Part shown: one piece after another, positions 34,619 through 45,551 of the stretch
How positions within the stretch are numbered: position 1 is the first letter of the stretch
How the letters are laid out: each line of letters begins with the position of its first letter
NCBI RefSeq assembly: GCF_028291745.1
Contig: NZ_JAQGNQ010000045.1
Coordinates: 1 to 49,327 of the forward strand
From: Ramlibacter sp.
GTDB lineage: Bacteria > Pseudomonadota > Gammaproteobacteria > Burkholderiales > Burkholderiaceae_C
Direction of reading: 5' to 3'
Length of the DNA: 49,327 nt
Program-made: the position numbers and the translations under genes
Notes under the pieces: model-generated
Databases searched by the model: none
What the model was told of the DNA's origin: nothing
What the model saw: the letters and a program-made list of their open reading frames with translations, nothing else

Positions 34619-35434
34619 TTACTTGACGGCGCCGAAGGTCAGGCCCTGCACCAGCTGCTTCTGGCTGAACCACCCGACCACCACGATGGGTGCGATGGCC
34701 ATCAGCGAGGCCGCCGACAACTTCGCCCAGAACAGCCCTTCGGGGCTGGAGTAGGAGGCGATCAGCGTGGCCAGGGTGCCGGCCTTGGACGAACCGAGGT
34801 TCAGCGACCAGAACGCCTCGTTCCATGACAGCACCAGGCACAGCAAGGCGGTCGAGGAGATCGTGCCCATGGCAAGGGGCCGGATGACGTGCTTGAACTC
34901 ACCCGAGAGCGTCGCGCCGTCCATGCGGGCGGCCTCCAGGATCTCGGAGGGGATGTCCTTGAAGCCCGAGTACAGCATCCACACCATGATCGGCAGGTTG
35001 GAGAGCGTGAACACGATGGTCAGCGCGGTCAATGAGTCCAGCAGGCCCGCGGTCTGTGCCAGCACATAGATGGGTGCCAGCGCCCCGACGGCCGGCATCA
35101 TCTTGGTGGACAGCATCCACATCAGGATGTCGCGGGTCTTGCGCGTGTGGAAGAAGGCCATCGAATAGGCCGCCGGCGCCGCGATCGCCAGGCCAAGGAA
35201 GGTGGACAGCACGCTGGTGATGACGGAGTTGCGCGCGAAATGCAGGTAGTCGCTGCGGACGTTCACCTCGCGGAAGCTGTCCAGCGTCGGTGCGAAAAAC
35301 AGCCCGGGCGGAATCGCGATGGCTTGCTGCTCGGTCTTGAAGGCCGTGAGCACGAGCCAGATCAGCGGAAAGACGATCAGCAGCGTCGCGCCCCAGGCGA
35401 CCACGGTGCGCACGATCAGGTTCAGGTGCTTCAT
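34619..35434 (-). CDS. Polyol ABC transporter permease (MtlG/SmoG type)
   Basis: A 271-residue inner-membrane permease with six predicted helices, the first at about residues 8-30. The cytoplasmic EAA loop, which docks on the ATPase, is recognisable as EILEAARMDGATLSGEFKHVIRPL. The ending VQGLTFGAVK is typical of MalG-type permeases. It should form the membrane channel with the partner permease just upstream (stop to start gap 5 nt). Longer frames reaching 36334 are a shifted reading of the neighbouring permease gene. Confidence 0.93.
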   Translation of the reverse strand: MKHLNLIVRTVVAWGATLLIVFPLIWLVLTAFKTEQQAIAIPPGLFFAPTLDSFREVNVRSDYLHFARNSVITSVLSTFLGLAIAAPAAYSMAFFHTRKTRDILMWMLSTKMMPAVGALAPIYVLAQTAGLLDSLTALTIVFTLSNLPIMVWMLYSGFKDIPSEILEAARMDGATLSGEFKHVIRPLAMGTISSTALLCLVLSWNEAFWSLNLGSSKAGTLATLIASYSSPEGLFWAKLSAASLMAIAPIVVVGWFSQKQLVQGLTFGAVK

Positions 35435-35439
35435 GGCGG

Positions 35440-36300
35440 TCAGTCCAGGTTCTTGCCGATCATGCGGATCAGGAACACCGCGGCGATGTTGGCGAGCACC
35501 ACCGCGAACAGCGCACCGGCCGAGGCCACCCCGATGTCGAAATTCATCAGGGCCTGCTTGAAGATCAGGAAGGCCACGTTCGTGCTCGCGTTGCCGGGGC
35601 CGCCGCTGGTGGTGGTGAAGATCTCCGCGAACACGCTGATCAGGAAGATCATCTCGATCATCACGACGACCGCGATCGGGCGGCCGAGATGCGGCAGCGT
35701 GAGGTACCAGAACTTCTGCAGCGGGTTGGCGCCGTCCATGCCGGCGGCGTCCATCTGCTCCCGGTCCAGCGACTGCAGGCTGGTGATGAAGATCAGGCAG
35801 GCAAACGGCAGCCACTGCCAAGCGACCATCGAGATCACCGAGAACAGCGGGTGGTCCGCCAGCCAGTCCACCGGCTGCAAGCCGAAGAAGGTGAAGACCT
35901 GCGACAGCACGCCGTACACCGGGTTCATCATCATGTGCTTCCACAGCAGTGCGTTGGCCGTGGGCATGACGAAGAAGGGAGAGATCAGCAGCACGCGCAC
36001 CAGTCCGCGGCCCGGGAAGGCGTCGTTCACCAGCAGGGCCAGGGTGATGCCGAGCCCCACGGTGGCGACGATCACCGAGCCGAGCAGCAGCAGCGTGTTG
36101 TAGACCGAGGCATAGAAGTCCGGATCGGTGAAGAAGAACTCGAAGTTCGCCAGGCCGATGAAGACCTTCTCCCCCGGCTGCATGAGGTTGTAGCGGACCG
36201 ACGAGAAGTAGAGCGTCATCAGCAGCGGCACGATCATCCAGAGGAAGAGCGTGGCCACCGCCGGCGCCATCAGCAGGCGCGGCAGGGTACGGTGGTTCAT
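35440..36300 (-). CDS. Polyol ABC transporter permease (MtlF/SmoF type)
   Basis: A 286-residue MalF-type permease with six helices: first at about 10-32 (LLMAPAVATLFLWMIVPLLM), then a periplasmic loop, VYNTLLLLGSVIVATVGLG and others. The EAA-loop equivalent is REQMDAAGMDGANPLQKFWYLTLPHL. ATG 36300 is preceded by a near-perfect GGAGGAGG ribosome site. It is followed directly by the second permease, and an 89-base gap separates it from the binding-protein gene. Confidence 0.93.
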   Translation of the reverse strand: MNHRTLPRLLMAPAVATLFLWMIVPLLMTLYFSSVRYNLMQPGEKVFIGLANFEFFFTDPDFYASVYNTLLLLGSVIVATVGLGITLALLVNDAFPGRGLVRVLLISPFFVMPTANALLWKHMMMNPVYGVLSQVFTFFGLQPVDWLADHPLFSVISMVAWQWLPFACLIFITSLQSLDREQMDAAGMDGANPLQKFWYLTLPHLGRPIAVVVMIEMIFLISVFAEIFTTTSGGPGNASTNVAFLIFKQALMNFDIGVASAGALFAVVLANIAAVFLIRMIGKNLD

Positions 36301-36389
36301 GGCAGGCCTCCTCCGGAATCGATCCGGTCAGCACGAAGATCGCTCGGGCACCGCGGCGCGTCCACCCGGAACGGCCGCGGCGCTGCTGC

Positions 36390-37697
36390 CTACTTGTAGT
36401 AGCCGCCCTTGCGCATCTCGCGGTCGGCAGCGACCTGCGAGGCCTTCAGCGCGGCGTCGACCGTGGTCTTGCCGGCCACCAGCGAGCTCATTTGCTGCCC
36501 GACCGCCAGGCCGATGGCCTGGAACTCCGGGATCGCCGCGTATTGAACCCCCACGTACGGGCTCTTGAGCAGCGTCGAATCGTTCGGATTGGCGCTGTCG
36601 ATGGCGGTCTTCTCCGCTCCGGCAAACTTCGCCGCCTTCAGGAACTCGGGGCTCGCATAGGTCGACTTGCGCGTGCCGGTGGGCACCGCCGCCCAGCCCT
36701 TCTCCCTGGCCACCAGCTGCACGTACTCCTTGGAGGTGGCCCAGTTGATGAACTTCTGCGCCGCCGCCGTGTGCTGCGTGCCCGCCGGGATCGCCAGCGA
36801 CCACGCCCACAACCAGTTCGCGCCCTTTTGCGTCACCGCGTACGGCCCCTGCGCGAACGCCACCTTGTCGGCCACCTTGCTTTGCTTCGGGTCGGTGATG
36901 AAGGAGGCGGCGATCGTCGCGTCCACCCACATGCCGCACTTGCCCTCGTTGAACAGCGCCAGGATCTCGTTGAAGCTGTTGGCGGCCGAGCCCGGCGGGC
37001 CGTAGTTCTTCAGCAGGTCCACGTACATCGTCACCGTGTCCTTCCACGGCTTGGTCTCCAGCTGCGGCTTCCAGGCCATGTCGAACCACTGCGCCCCGAA
37101 GCTGTTGGCCATGGTGGACAGAAAGGCCATGTTGTCGCCCCAGCCCGGCTTGCCGCGCAGGCAGATGCCGTACACGCCGTTCTTCGGATCGTGCATCTTC
37201 GCCGCCGCATCGCGCACCTCGTTCCAGGTGGGACGCTCGGCGAACTTGATGCCCGCCTTGTCGGCCAGGTCCTTGCGGTACATCAGCATGGAGCTCTCGC
37301 CGTAGAACGGAGCGGCGTAGAGCTTGCCATCGACGCTCAGGCCGTTGCGGATGGCGGGCAGCAGGTCGTCCATGTCGTAGGCCGCATCGGCCTTGATCTC
37401 GTTGAGCCAGCCCTTCCTGGCCCAGATCGGCGTCTCGTACATGCCGATGGTCATCACGTCGAACTGCCCGCCCTTGGTGGCGATGTCGGTGGTCACACGC
37501 TGGCGCAGCACCCCCTCCTCGAGGGTCACCCACTTGACCTTGATGTCCGGGTTGGCCTTCTCGAAGTTCGGCGTGAGCTTCTGCATCTCGATCATGTGGC
37601 CGTTGTTCACGGTCGCAATCACGAGCTCCGTGGCCGCCTGCGCGCCGCCGGCAGCGGCCAGCAACACGGACAACGCCAGCGTGGTGTTCAGCTTCAT
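36390..37697 (-). CDS. Periplasmic polyol-binding protein of the ABC transporter (MtlE/SmoE type)
   Basis: A 435-residue extracellular solute-binding protein (family 1). A signal peptide (MKLNTTLALSVLLAAAGGAQA) is followed by TELVIATVNNGHMIEMQKLTPNFEKANPDIKVKW, typical of mannitol/sorbitol-binding proteins. Family motifs include FDVMTIGMYETPIWARKGWL, VYGICLRGKPGWGDNMA and ADREMRKGGYYK at the end. It is the first gene of the polyol operon and should be the most strongly expressed. ATG 37697 has a GAGGAGA ribosome site; in-frame sequence upstream to 37808 is not needed. Confidence 0.94.
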   Translation of the reverse strand: MKLNTTLALSVLLAAAGGAQAATELVIATVNNGHMIEMQKLTPNFEKANPDIKVKWVTLEEGVLRQRVTTDIATKGGQFDVMTIGMYETPIWARKGWLNEIKADAAYDMDDLLPAIRNGLSVDGKLYAAPFYGESSMLMYRKDLADKAGIKFAERPTWNEVRDAAAKMHDPKNGVYGICLRGKPGWGDNMAFLSTMANSFGAQWFDMAWKPQLETKPWKDTVTMYVDLLKNYGPPGSAANSFNEILALFNEGKCGMWVDATIAASFITDPKQSKVADKVAFAQGPYAVTQKGANWLWAWSLAIPAGTQHTAAAQKFINWATSKEYVQLVAREKGWAAVPTGTRKSTYASPEFLKAAKFAGAEKTAIDSANPNDSTLLKSPYVGVQYAAIPEFQAIGLAVGQQMSSLVAGKTTVDAALKASQVAADREMRKGGYYK

Positions 37698-37966
37698 TCG
37701 ATGTCTCCTCGGAACGGTGGGGGCGGTCTGCGCCAGATGCAGCAAGCACTGCGGTGACGCCGTGAACAATAGGTTCAGCTCGCCGGCACGCGCGTACCGC
37801 TCCCGCATCCGGTGATACGGAATTGCACGTGCGTCCTAGTAGTTTCCCCGAACCCACGTAAATTCGTACCAGCCGCCCTGCCCGCGCGTTTCGCAAGCGC
37901 GGGTTCCGAAACGCCGTCGCTGAGAGCACCGGGCTGCTGCCCGGGCTGAAACGGGCGACGGCGAAC
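37698..37966 (-). promoter_or_regulatory. Intergenic region between kdpD and the polyol operon: promoter area, no gene
   Basis: These 269 bases hold no convincing gene and no recognisable piece of kdpE. The part nearest kdpD contains two stable hairpins (see the separate entry). The part nearest the binding-protein gene is less GC-rich and should contain the AraC-dependent operon promoter. An 8-bp palindrome GCACGTGC lies at about 37824-37831. I could not assign -35/-10 boxes with confidence. Confidence 0.45.
37881..37963. terminator. Tandem hairpins after kdpD
   Basis: Hairpin one: CCCGCGC (37881-37887) with GCGCGGG (37897-37903). Hairpin two: CGCCGTCGC (37912-37920) with GCGACGGCG (37955-37963), enclosing an inner stem CCGGGC/GCCCGG (37929-37934 and 37939-37944). 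They lie immediately after the kdpD stop on the minus strand. No U tract follows, so termination is inferred from position and stem strength. Confidence 0.5.
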
Positions 37967-40672
37967 TCACGCGGTGAGAGGGGGTAGTTCAGGCGGCGGC
38001 CGGCGCGGGATGCGCACCGTGAACACTGCGCCAGCGCCGTCGGCGTTGGCCGCGGTGATGGTGCCGCGGTGGGCATCGACCACGGCCTTGCAGATGGCGA
38101 GGCCCAGTCCCACGCCCGGACGCACGGACTCGGCTTCGCCGCGAGTGAATTTCTCGAACAGTATTTCTTCGCGGCCGCGCACCGATGCCGGCAGCCCCGG
38201 CCCGTGGTCGCGCACGGAGAGCACCAGCTGCGTGTCGGTCGCCGTGGCGCGCAACTCGATCGGCGGGCCGCCGTGGCGGACGGCATTTTCCAGCAGGTTC
38301 ACCAGCACCCGTTCCATCAGCGTTGCGTCGAACTCCACCAGGGGCAGGTCCGGCGGTACGCGGATCTCCAGCTGCCGGTCCGCCAGCAAGGGCCGCAGCA
38401 TGCGCAAGGCGACGCCCACGACCTCCTCCACCGACTGCCACTCGAGCCGCAGCCTCACCTTGCCGCTTTGCAGCCGCGCCATTTCCAGCAGGTTGTTCAC
38501 CAGCGTGGCGAGCTCGCGGGCCTGACCCGCCAGCACGTGCGCGGTGTCGGCCTGCCTGGCACTCAGTGGCGGTTCGCTCACGGCCAGCGACTCCGCCAGA
38601 CCGATCAGCGCGGTCAAGGGCGTGCGCACGTCGTGCGAAATGGCGGCCAGCAAGGCGTTGCGCAGCCGCTCGGACTCCATGTCGACCAAGGCCTGCTGGG
38701 CGATCTCCACGTAGTGCACCCGTTCCAGCGCGATCGCCACCTGGCGCGCCAGGGTCTCGAGCTGGCGCCGCTGCTCGGGAATGAACAGCCAGCGCGGCTC
38801 GGCCGGGCGCAGCGCCAGCACCCCGCGCACTCGCATCGGCGCCTGCAGCGGCGCGTAGTGCCAGCCATGCGCGGCCAGCGTGCTGGTGCCCAGGCCCGCG
38901 GGTTGAGCATGGCGAAATGCCCAGTCGGCGATGGGGCGGTCGAAACCGGGCAGCGGGTCCGCCGGGACGATCAACTCGTCGTGCGCGTCCGTGGGCAGCA
39001 CCAAGGCGTCGCCGCCGAAGTGGTGGCGCACCGCCTCCTCTCCCAGTTCCACCACCTGCGACGCCAGCAAGGCGGCCGACAGGTCGCGGGTCAGCTCGAA
39101 CAGGGATTGCGCCCGCCTCTCCCGGCTGGCGGCGATGCGGGCCTGGAAGCGCAGGCCCGCGGTCAATTGCCCGGTGAGGAGACCGACACCAAGCATCACC
39201 ACAAAGGTGACGAGGTACTGCAGGTCGTTGACGGCGAACGACAGCCGCGGTTCGACGATGAAGAAGTCGAAGGCCGCGACGTTCAAGCCCGCTGCCAGTG
39301 CCGCGGGCCCGCGGCCCAGGCGCAAGGCGACCAGCACCGTCCCGAGCAGGAACAGCATCACGATGTTCGCCTGATCGAGCAGGTCGCGCAGCGGAGTGGC
39401 CGCCAGCGTGATCGCGATGCTCGCACCGGCGGCCTTGGCATAACGCTGCCACCGGGGCGCATCGCCCGCGCCCTCGGGCGCAGGTGTCTCCTGAACCAGG
39501 CGCGCCAGGCGGCGCACGCTCTCACGCCGGCCAATCTCCACGATGTCCATCCAGGGCGCCAGCGCCGCCAGCCGGCGCGTCATGCCGGGCTGGGCCAGCC
39601 ATCCGGACAGGCGCCGGACCTGCGAGCGGCCCACGACCAGCGTGGCGCAATTGAGCTGCTGCGCGTGCTGCACGAGCTCCGCCGCAGCGTCGTTGCCGGC
39701 GAGCGCCGCAGTGCCGGCACCGAGTTCCTCGGCCAGCTTGAGCACCGCCAGGATCCGATCGCGCTCCGGCGCCGGCAGCCGCCGCAGATGCGGAGTCTCC
39801 ACATAGGCAGCGTGCCAGCGTACGCTCAGCTGGCCGGACCACCGGGCGGCGGCGCGCACCACCTGCTCGTCCCCCTCGCGCGCGCCGACGCAGGCGAGAA
39901 TGGCGCCTGCGGTGTTCCAGGGCTGCGTGATCGACTGCTCCACGCGGTAGCTGCGCACGTCGTCCTCGACGTGTTCGGCAGTGCGGCGCAGCGCGATCTC
40001 GCGCAGTGCGATCAGGTTGCCCTTGCGAAAGAAGTTCTGCGCTGCCCGCTCGGCCTGCTGCGGGATATAGACCTTGCCCTCCTTCAGGCGCGCCATCAGT
40101 TCGTCGGGCGTCACGTCCACCAGGACCACTTCGTCGGCCGCGTCCAGCACGGTGTCGGGCACGGTTTCGTGGACCCGGATGCCGGTGATCGCCCCGACCG
40201 TGTCGTTCAGGCTCTCCAGGTGCTGCACGTTCAGCGTCGACCATACGTCGATGCCGGCATCCAGCAGCTCCTGCACGTCCTGCCAGCGCTTGGGGTGACG
40301 CGAGCCGGGTACGTTGGAGTGCGCCAGCTCGTCGACCAGCAGGACGGCGGGTTTGCGCGCCAGCGCCGCGTCGAGATCGAACTCCAGCAGCTGGCGTTCG
40401 CGGTAGGCGACCGGGCGCAGCGGCAGCCGCGGCAGGTCGCCGAGCAGTTGCGCGGTCTCGCTGCGGCCATGCGTCTCGACCAGTCCCACCAGCACGGCGC
40501 GGCCGGCCTGCTGCTCGCGCCGCGCCGCGCCCAGCATCGCGTAGGTCTTGCCTACGCCGGCGCTGGCGCCGAAGTAGATGCGCAAGCGGCCGCGCCGCGC
40601 CCGCTGTTCGTCCTCCTGCAGTTGCGCGAGCAGGTCGTCAGGATCGGGACGCTGGTTCGGGTCGATCGCCAT
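37967..40672 (-). CDS. kdpD: Sensor histidine kinase KdpD
   Basis: A 901-residue osmosensitive/K+-sensing kinase with all expected parts. The N-terminal KdpD domain carries the Walker A-like GASAGVGKTYAML and LLVDELAHSNVPGSRH. A USP-like domain follows (GAILACVGAREGDEQVVRAAAR; LVVGRS). Four transmembrane helices lie at about 430-530, then a GAF-like segment, the phosphoacceptor helix AAISHDVRTPLTAL, NLLENAVRHGG, DHGPGLP and GVGLGLAICK. The start ATG 40672 is chosen by family alignment; the ribosome site is weak. It lies 22 nt after kdpC. The usual partner kdpE is not found after it. Confidence 0.96.
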   Translation of the reverse strand: MAIDPNQRPDPDDLLAQLQEDEQRARRGRLRIYFGASAGVGKTYAMLGAARREQQAGRAVLVGLVETHGRSETAQLLGDLPRLPLRPVAYRERQLLEFDLDAALARKPAVLLVDELAHSNVPGSRHPKRWQDVQELLDAGIDVWSTLNVQHLESLNDTVGAITGIRVHETVPDTVLDAADEVVLVDVTPDELMARLKEGKVYIPQQAERAAQNFFRKGNLIALREIALRRTAEHVEDDVRSYRVEQSITQPWNTAGAILACVGAREGDEQVVRAAARWSGQLSVRWHAAYVETPHLRRLPAPERDRILAVLKLAEELGAGTAALAGNDAAAELVQHAQQLNCATLVVGRSQVRRLSGWLAQPGMTRRLAALAPWMDIVEIGRRESVRRLARLVQETPAPEGAGDAPRWQRYAKAAGASIAITLAATPLRDLLDQANIVMLFLLGTVLVALRLGRGPAALAAGLNVAAFDFFIVEPRLSFAVNDLQYLVTFVVMLGVGLLTGQLTAGLRFQARIAASRERRAQSLFELTRDLSAALLASQVVELGEEAVRHHFGGDALVLPTDAHDELIVPADPLPGFDRPIADWAFRHAQPAGLGTSTLAAHGWHYAPLQAPMRVRGVLALRPAEPRWLFIPEQRRQLETLARQVAIALERVHYVEIAQQALVDMESERLRNALLAAISHDVRTPLTALIGLAESLAVSEPPLSARQADTAHVLAGQARELATLVNNLLEMARLQSGKVRLRLEWQSVEEVVGVALRMLRPLLADRQLEIRVPPDLPLVEFDATLMERVLVNLLENAVRHGGPPIELRATATDTQLVLSVRDHGPGLPASVRGREEILFEKFTRGEAESVRPGVGLGLAICKAVVDAHRGTITAANADGAGAVFTVRIPRRPPPELPPLTA

Positions 40673-40694
40673 GGCGCGCGGTGATTGTCTTCGG

Positions 40695-41273
40695 TCAGTG
40701 CGCGGCGTCCAGTGCCAGGTTGAGCCGCAGCACGTTGACCACCGGCTCACCGATCACAGGCAGCCACGGTGCTTCGACGTTCTGCTCCACCAGCGCCGCG
40801 ACGCGCTCCGGCGGCAGCTTTCGCGCCCTGGCCACGCGCGCAATCTGGTAGCGGGCAGCCGCAGGACTGATGTCCGGATCGAGGCCGCTGGCGGAGGCGG
40901 TGACGAGGTCGATGGGCACGGGCGCAGAGTTGCCCGGGTCGGCCGCACGCAGCGCTTCGATGCGGCCCTTCACGGCATCGACCAGCGCCGGGTTGAGGGG
41001 TCCCAGGTTGGAGCCGCCGGAAGCCCCGGCGTTGTACGGCATTGGCGAGGTGGCCGAAGGCCGGCCCCAGAAGTGCCCAGGCTCGCTGAAGTTCTGGCCG
41101 ATCAGGAGCGAGCCCACGGGCTTGCCACCCCGCACGACGAGGCTGCCGGCGGCTTGCGCGGGGAACAACGCCTGGGCCGCGCCCGTCACGGCAAGCGGGT
41201 AGGCCACGCCGACCAGCAGGGTGAGCGCCGCGAACAGCACCAGGGCAGGACGGACGATGGACAGCTTGTTCAT
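40695..41273 (-). CDS. kdpC: Potassium-transporting ATPase subunit C
   Basis: A 192-residue subunit with one N-terminal helix (about 8-30, [21 protein letters not shown]) and a periplasmic domain. Family motifs [32 protein letters not shown] and [27 protein letters not shown] are intact. KdpC stabilises the KdpFABC complex and assists ATP use by KdpB. ATG 41273 has AAGGAAA upstream; the gap to kdpB is 10 nt. Confidence 0.97.
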   Translation of the reverse strand: MNKLSIVRPALVLFAALTLLVGVAYPLAVTGAAQALFPAQAAGSLVVRGGKPVGSLLIGQNFSEPGHFWGRPSATSPMPYNAGASGGSNLGPLNPALVDAVKGRIEALRAADPGNSAPVPIDLVTASASGLDPDISPAAARYQIARVARARKLPPERVAALVEQNVEAPWLPVIGEPVVNVLRLNLALDAAH

Positions 41274-41283
41274 GGTGTTTCCT

Positions 41284-43431
<2,148 letters not shown>

Positions 43432-43440
43432 TGGGGGTCC

Positions 43441-45240
43441 TTACTTGCCGTTCCAGAGCATCAGGTGCTCCACCGTCGGGCCCAGCGCCAGCGCGGGCAC
43501 GTAATTCAGCAGGCCGACCAGCAGCACGGTGCCGATCAACAAGGCCACGAACAAGGGGCCATGCGTCGGCATCGTGCCGGCCGTCACCGGCAGCCGCTTC
43601 TTGGCGGCCAGGGCGCCGGCGATGGCCAGCACCGGCACGATCACGCCGAAGCGCCCCAGCCAGACGGCCAAGCCCAGCAAGATGTTGTAGAAGGGCGTGT
43701 TGGCCGACAGGCCGGCAAAGGCGCTGCCGTTGTTGTTGGCGGCGGAAGAGAATGCGTAAAGGATCTCGCTGAATCCGTGGGCGCCGGGGTTCGCGATTCC
43801 CGCCTTGCCGGCCCCGGCGGTCACCGCGATGGCGGTGCCCGCCAGCACGAGGATCGGAGTGACCAGGATGGCCACCGAGGTCAGCTTCATCTCGTGGGCC
43901 TCGATCTTCTTGCCCAGGTATTCGGGTGTGCGCCCGATCATCAAGCCGGCTATGAAAACGGCGAGGATGGCGAAGATCAGCATTCCGTAGAGACCCGAGC
44001 CGACGCCGCCGAACACGACCTCGCCCAGCTGGATCAGCACCAGCGGCACCATGCCGCCGAGAGGCGTGAAGGAGTCGTGCATCGCGTTGACGGCTCCGCA
44101 CGAAGCCGCGGTAGTGACGGCGGCGAACAGGCTGGAGCCGGCGATTCCGAAGCGGACCTCCTTGCCTTCCATGTTGCCGCCGGCCTGCGCCAGGCTGGGC
44201 GTCATGTCGGTGCCCAGCGCCGCGAGGTGCGGGTTGCCGGCCTGCTCCGCCGGCATGACCACCAGCGCGAAGGCGACGAACATCACGGTCATGGCGGCCA
44301 GCACGGCCCAGCCCTGGCGGCGGTCGCCGACGCCGCGGCCGAAAGTGAAGCACAGCGCCGCCGGGATCAGGAAGATGGCCACCATCTGCACCAGGTTGGT
44401 CCAGGCGTCGGGGTTTTCGAACGGGTGCGCGGAGTTGGCGTTGAAAAAGCCGCCGCCATTGGTGCCGATCATCTTGATCGCCTCCTGCGACGCGACCGGC
44501 CCCATCGGCAGGGTCTGCGTCCGCGCCTGCATGTCCTCCAGCACGGGCTGGCCCTTGGCATTCTTCAGCGGCTGGCCGTCGGGGCCGTTCTTCGGCTGCT
44601 GGTACAGGGTTGCCTCCAGCGTCTGCACTTCCTGGTAGGGCGAGAAATTCTGGATCGCCCCTCGCGCCACCAGGCCCAGCGCCATCGCGAGGGACAGCGG
44701 CACCAGCAGCCAGACGGTGATGCGCGTCAGGTCGGTCCAGAAGTTGCCGACCCCGTTCGCCGAGCGGGCCGCGAAGCCGCGGATCAGCGCATACGCGACC
44801 GCGATACCGGTGGCCGCCGAGAAGAAGTTCTGGCCGGCCAATGCCACCATCTGCACCAGATAGCTCATGGTCGATTCGCCGGCGTAACCCTGCCAGTTGG
44901 TGTTGCTGACGAAGCTGACCGCGGTGTTGAACGAGGAGTCCGGCGAGACCGCGGCCATCCCGGCGGGGTTGAGTGGCAGCAGATGCTGCAAGCGCTGCAG
45001 CGCATACACGAAGAGCGCACCCACGGCGTTGAAGGCCAGCAAGGCAAGCGCATAGTGCGTCCACGGCATGGATGCCGCGGGATCGACCCCAGCGAGGCGA
45101 TACAGGGGCGCCTCGACGCGCTGCATCCAGCGTGGCAGCCGGCCTTCCATCAGTGCGGCCATCCAGCGGCCGACGGGCCATGCCAGCACCAGGACAATCA
45201 GCAGGAACAGGGCCAGCAGCCCCCCGGCGGAAGTGCTCAT
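43441..45240 (-). CDS. kdpA: Potassium-transporting ATPase subunit A
   Basis: A 599-residue K+-channel-like subunit with about ten membrane helices. Selectivity-filter-type loops are recognisable: [62 protein letters not shown] and [14 protein letters not shown]. It provides the ion path in KdpFABC. ATG 45240 lies 1 nt after the kdpF stop; the nine-base gap to kdpB indicates translational coupling. In-frame sequence to 45318 is the shadow of kdpF. Confidence 0.97.
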   Translation of the reverse strand: MSTSAGGLLALFLLIVLVLAWPVGRWMAALMEGRLPRWMQRVEAPLYRLAGVDPAASMPWTHYALALLAFNAVGALFVYALQRLQHLLPLNPAGMAAVSPDSSFNTAVSFVSNTNWQGYAGESTMSYLVQMVALAGQNFFSAATGIAVAYALIRGFAARSANGVGNFWTDLTRITVWLLVPLSLAMALGLVARGAIQNFSPYQEVQTLEATLYQQPKNGPDGQPLKNAKGQPVLEDMQARTQTLPMGPVASQEAIKMIGTNGGGFFNANSAHPFENPDAWTNLVQMVAIFLIPAALCFTFGRGVGDRRQGWAVLAAMTVMFVAFALVVMPAEQAGNPHLAALGTDMTPSLAQAGGNMEGKEVRFGIAGSSLFAAVTTAASCGAVNAMHDSFTPLGGMVPLVLIQLGEVVFGGVGSGLYGMLIFAILAVFIAGLMIGRTPEYLGKKIEAHEMKLTSVAILVTPILVLAGTAIAVTAGAGKAGIANPGAHGFSEILYAFSSAANNNGSAFAGLSANTPFYNILLGLAVWLGRFGVIVPVLAIAGALAAKKRLPVTAGTMPTHGPLFVALLIGTVLLVGLLNYVPALALGPTVEHLMLWNGK

Positions 45241-45241
45241 G

Positions 45242-45340
45242 TCAGAACTCCTCGGCTCGAAACAAGGCGTAGACCAGGTACGCCAACAGCGCGAGCGCGC
45301 AGAAGCCGCCCAGGCCATACAGGGTGGTTGCGGCGATCAC
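45242..45340 (-). CDS. kdpF: Potassium-transporting ATPase subunit F
   Basis: A 32-residue single-helix peptide with GTG start: [20 protein letters not shown] then [11 protein letters not shown]. The Leu/Ala-rich helix ending in [12 protein letters not shown] is characteristic of KdpF, the stabilising peptide of the Kdp complex. A GGGAG ribosome site precedes the GTG, which overlaps the stop of the 34-residue gene before it (GTGA). Easily missed because of its size. Confidence 0.9.
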   Translation of the reverse strand: MIAATTLYGLGGFCALALLAYLVYALFRAEEF

Positions 45341-45441
45341 GCGCGCGGCTCCCGGCGCGGCGCGAGGACCGCGAGGCCCCGCACCAGCAGCGCCATGAGG
45401 GCCCAGAGGGCGAGCCCGAGAAGGATGAAGACGATGTCCAT
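45337..45441 (-). CDS. 34-residue single-helix membrane protein at the head of the kdp operon
   Basis: An ATG at 45441 with an excellent AAAGGAGC ribosome site opens a 34-codon frame: acidic N-terminus (MDIVF), one hydrophobic helix (about residues 4-26) and a basic C-terminus (RREPRA). Its TGA overlaps the kdpF GTG, the pattern of translationally coupled subunit genes. Small membrane proteins in this position before kdpF occur in several bacteria but are usually left unannotated. A second small subunit or assembly factor of the Kdp pump is a reasonable inference. Confidence 0.72.
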   Translation of the reverse strand: MDIVFILLGLALWALMALLVRGLAVLAPRREPRA

Positions 45442-45513
45442 GCAGTGCTCCTTTCGTGGATCGCAGTCTCGGCAAAGCGGCGTAAAAGCAGGGAAAGGAA
45501 ACGGGCAGTGGCT

Positions 45514-45530
45514 GTAAAGAATCCATAAAG
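45514..45530 (-). promoter_or_regulatory. KdpE-type operator upstream of the kdp operon
   Basis: On the minus strand CTTTAT (45530-45525) and CTTTAC (45519-45514) start 11 bp apart. The T-rich repeat resembles the KdpE-binding stretch before E. coli kdpFABC. It lies about 75-90 bases upstream of the 34-residue gene start at 45441. Confidence 0.5.
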
Positions 45531-45550
45531 GGCATGCACCCTGCATGCCC
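45530..45550. terminator. Hairpin between the MbcA/ParS-like gene and the kdp operon
   Basis: A perfect 9-bp inverted repeat, GGGCATGCA and TGCATGCCC, with a 3-nt loop, lies directly after the stop of the gene at 45552-46118. On the minus strand it is followed by TTTAT. It should terminate that gene, and it abuts the kdp operator. Confidence 0.6.
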
Positions 45551-45551
45551 T

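Noticed and set aside
37912..37963. Possible riboswitch (CTGAGAG followed by nested stems) between kdpD and the polyol operon
   Set aside because: The rest of the TPP element consensus is absent and the structure is a simple nested hairpin, better explained as a terminator-like element.
38069..40684. Long plus-strand open frame opposite kdpD
   Set aside because: No recognisable domain and no plausible start; kdpD on the minus strand has all its domains in order.
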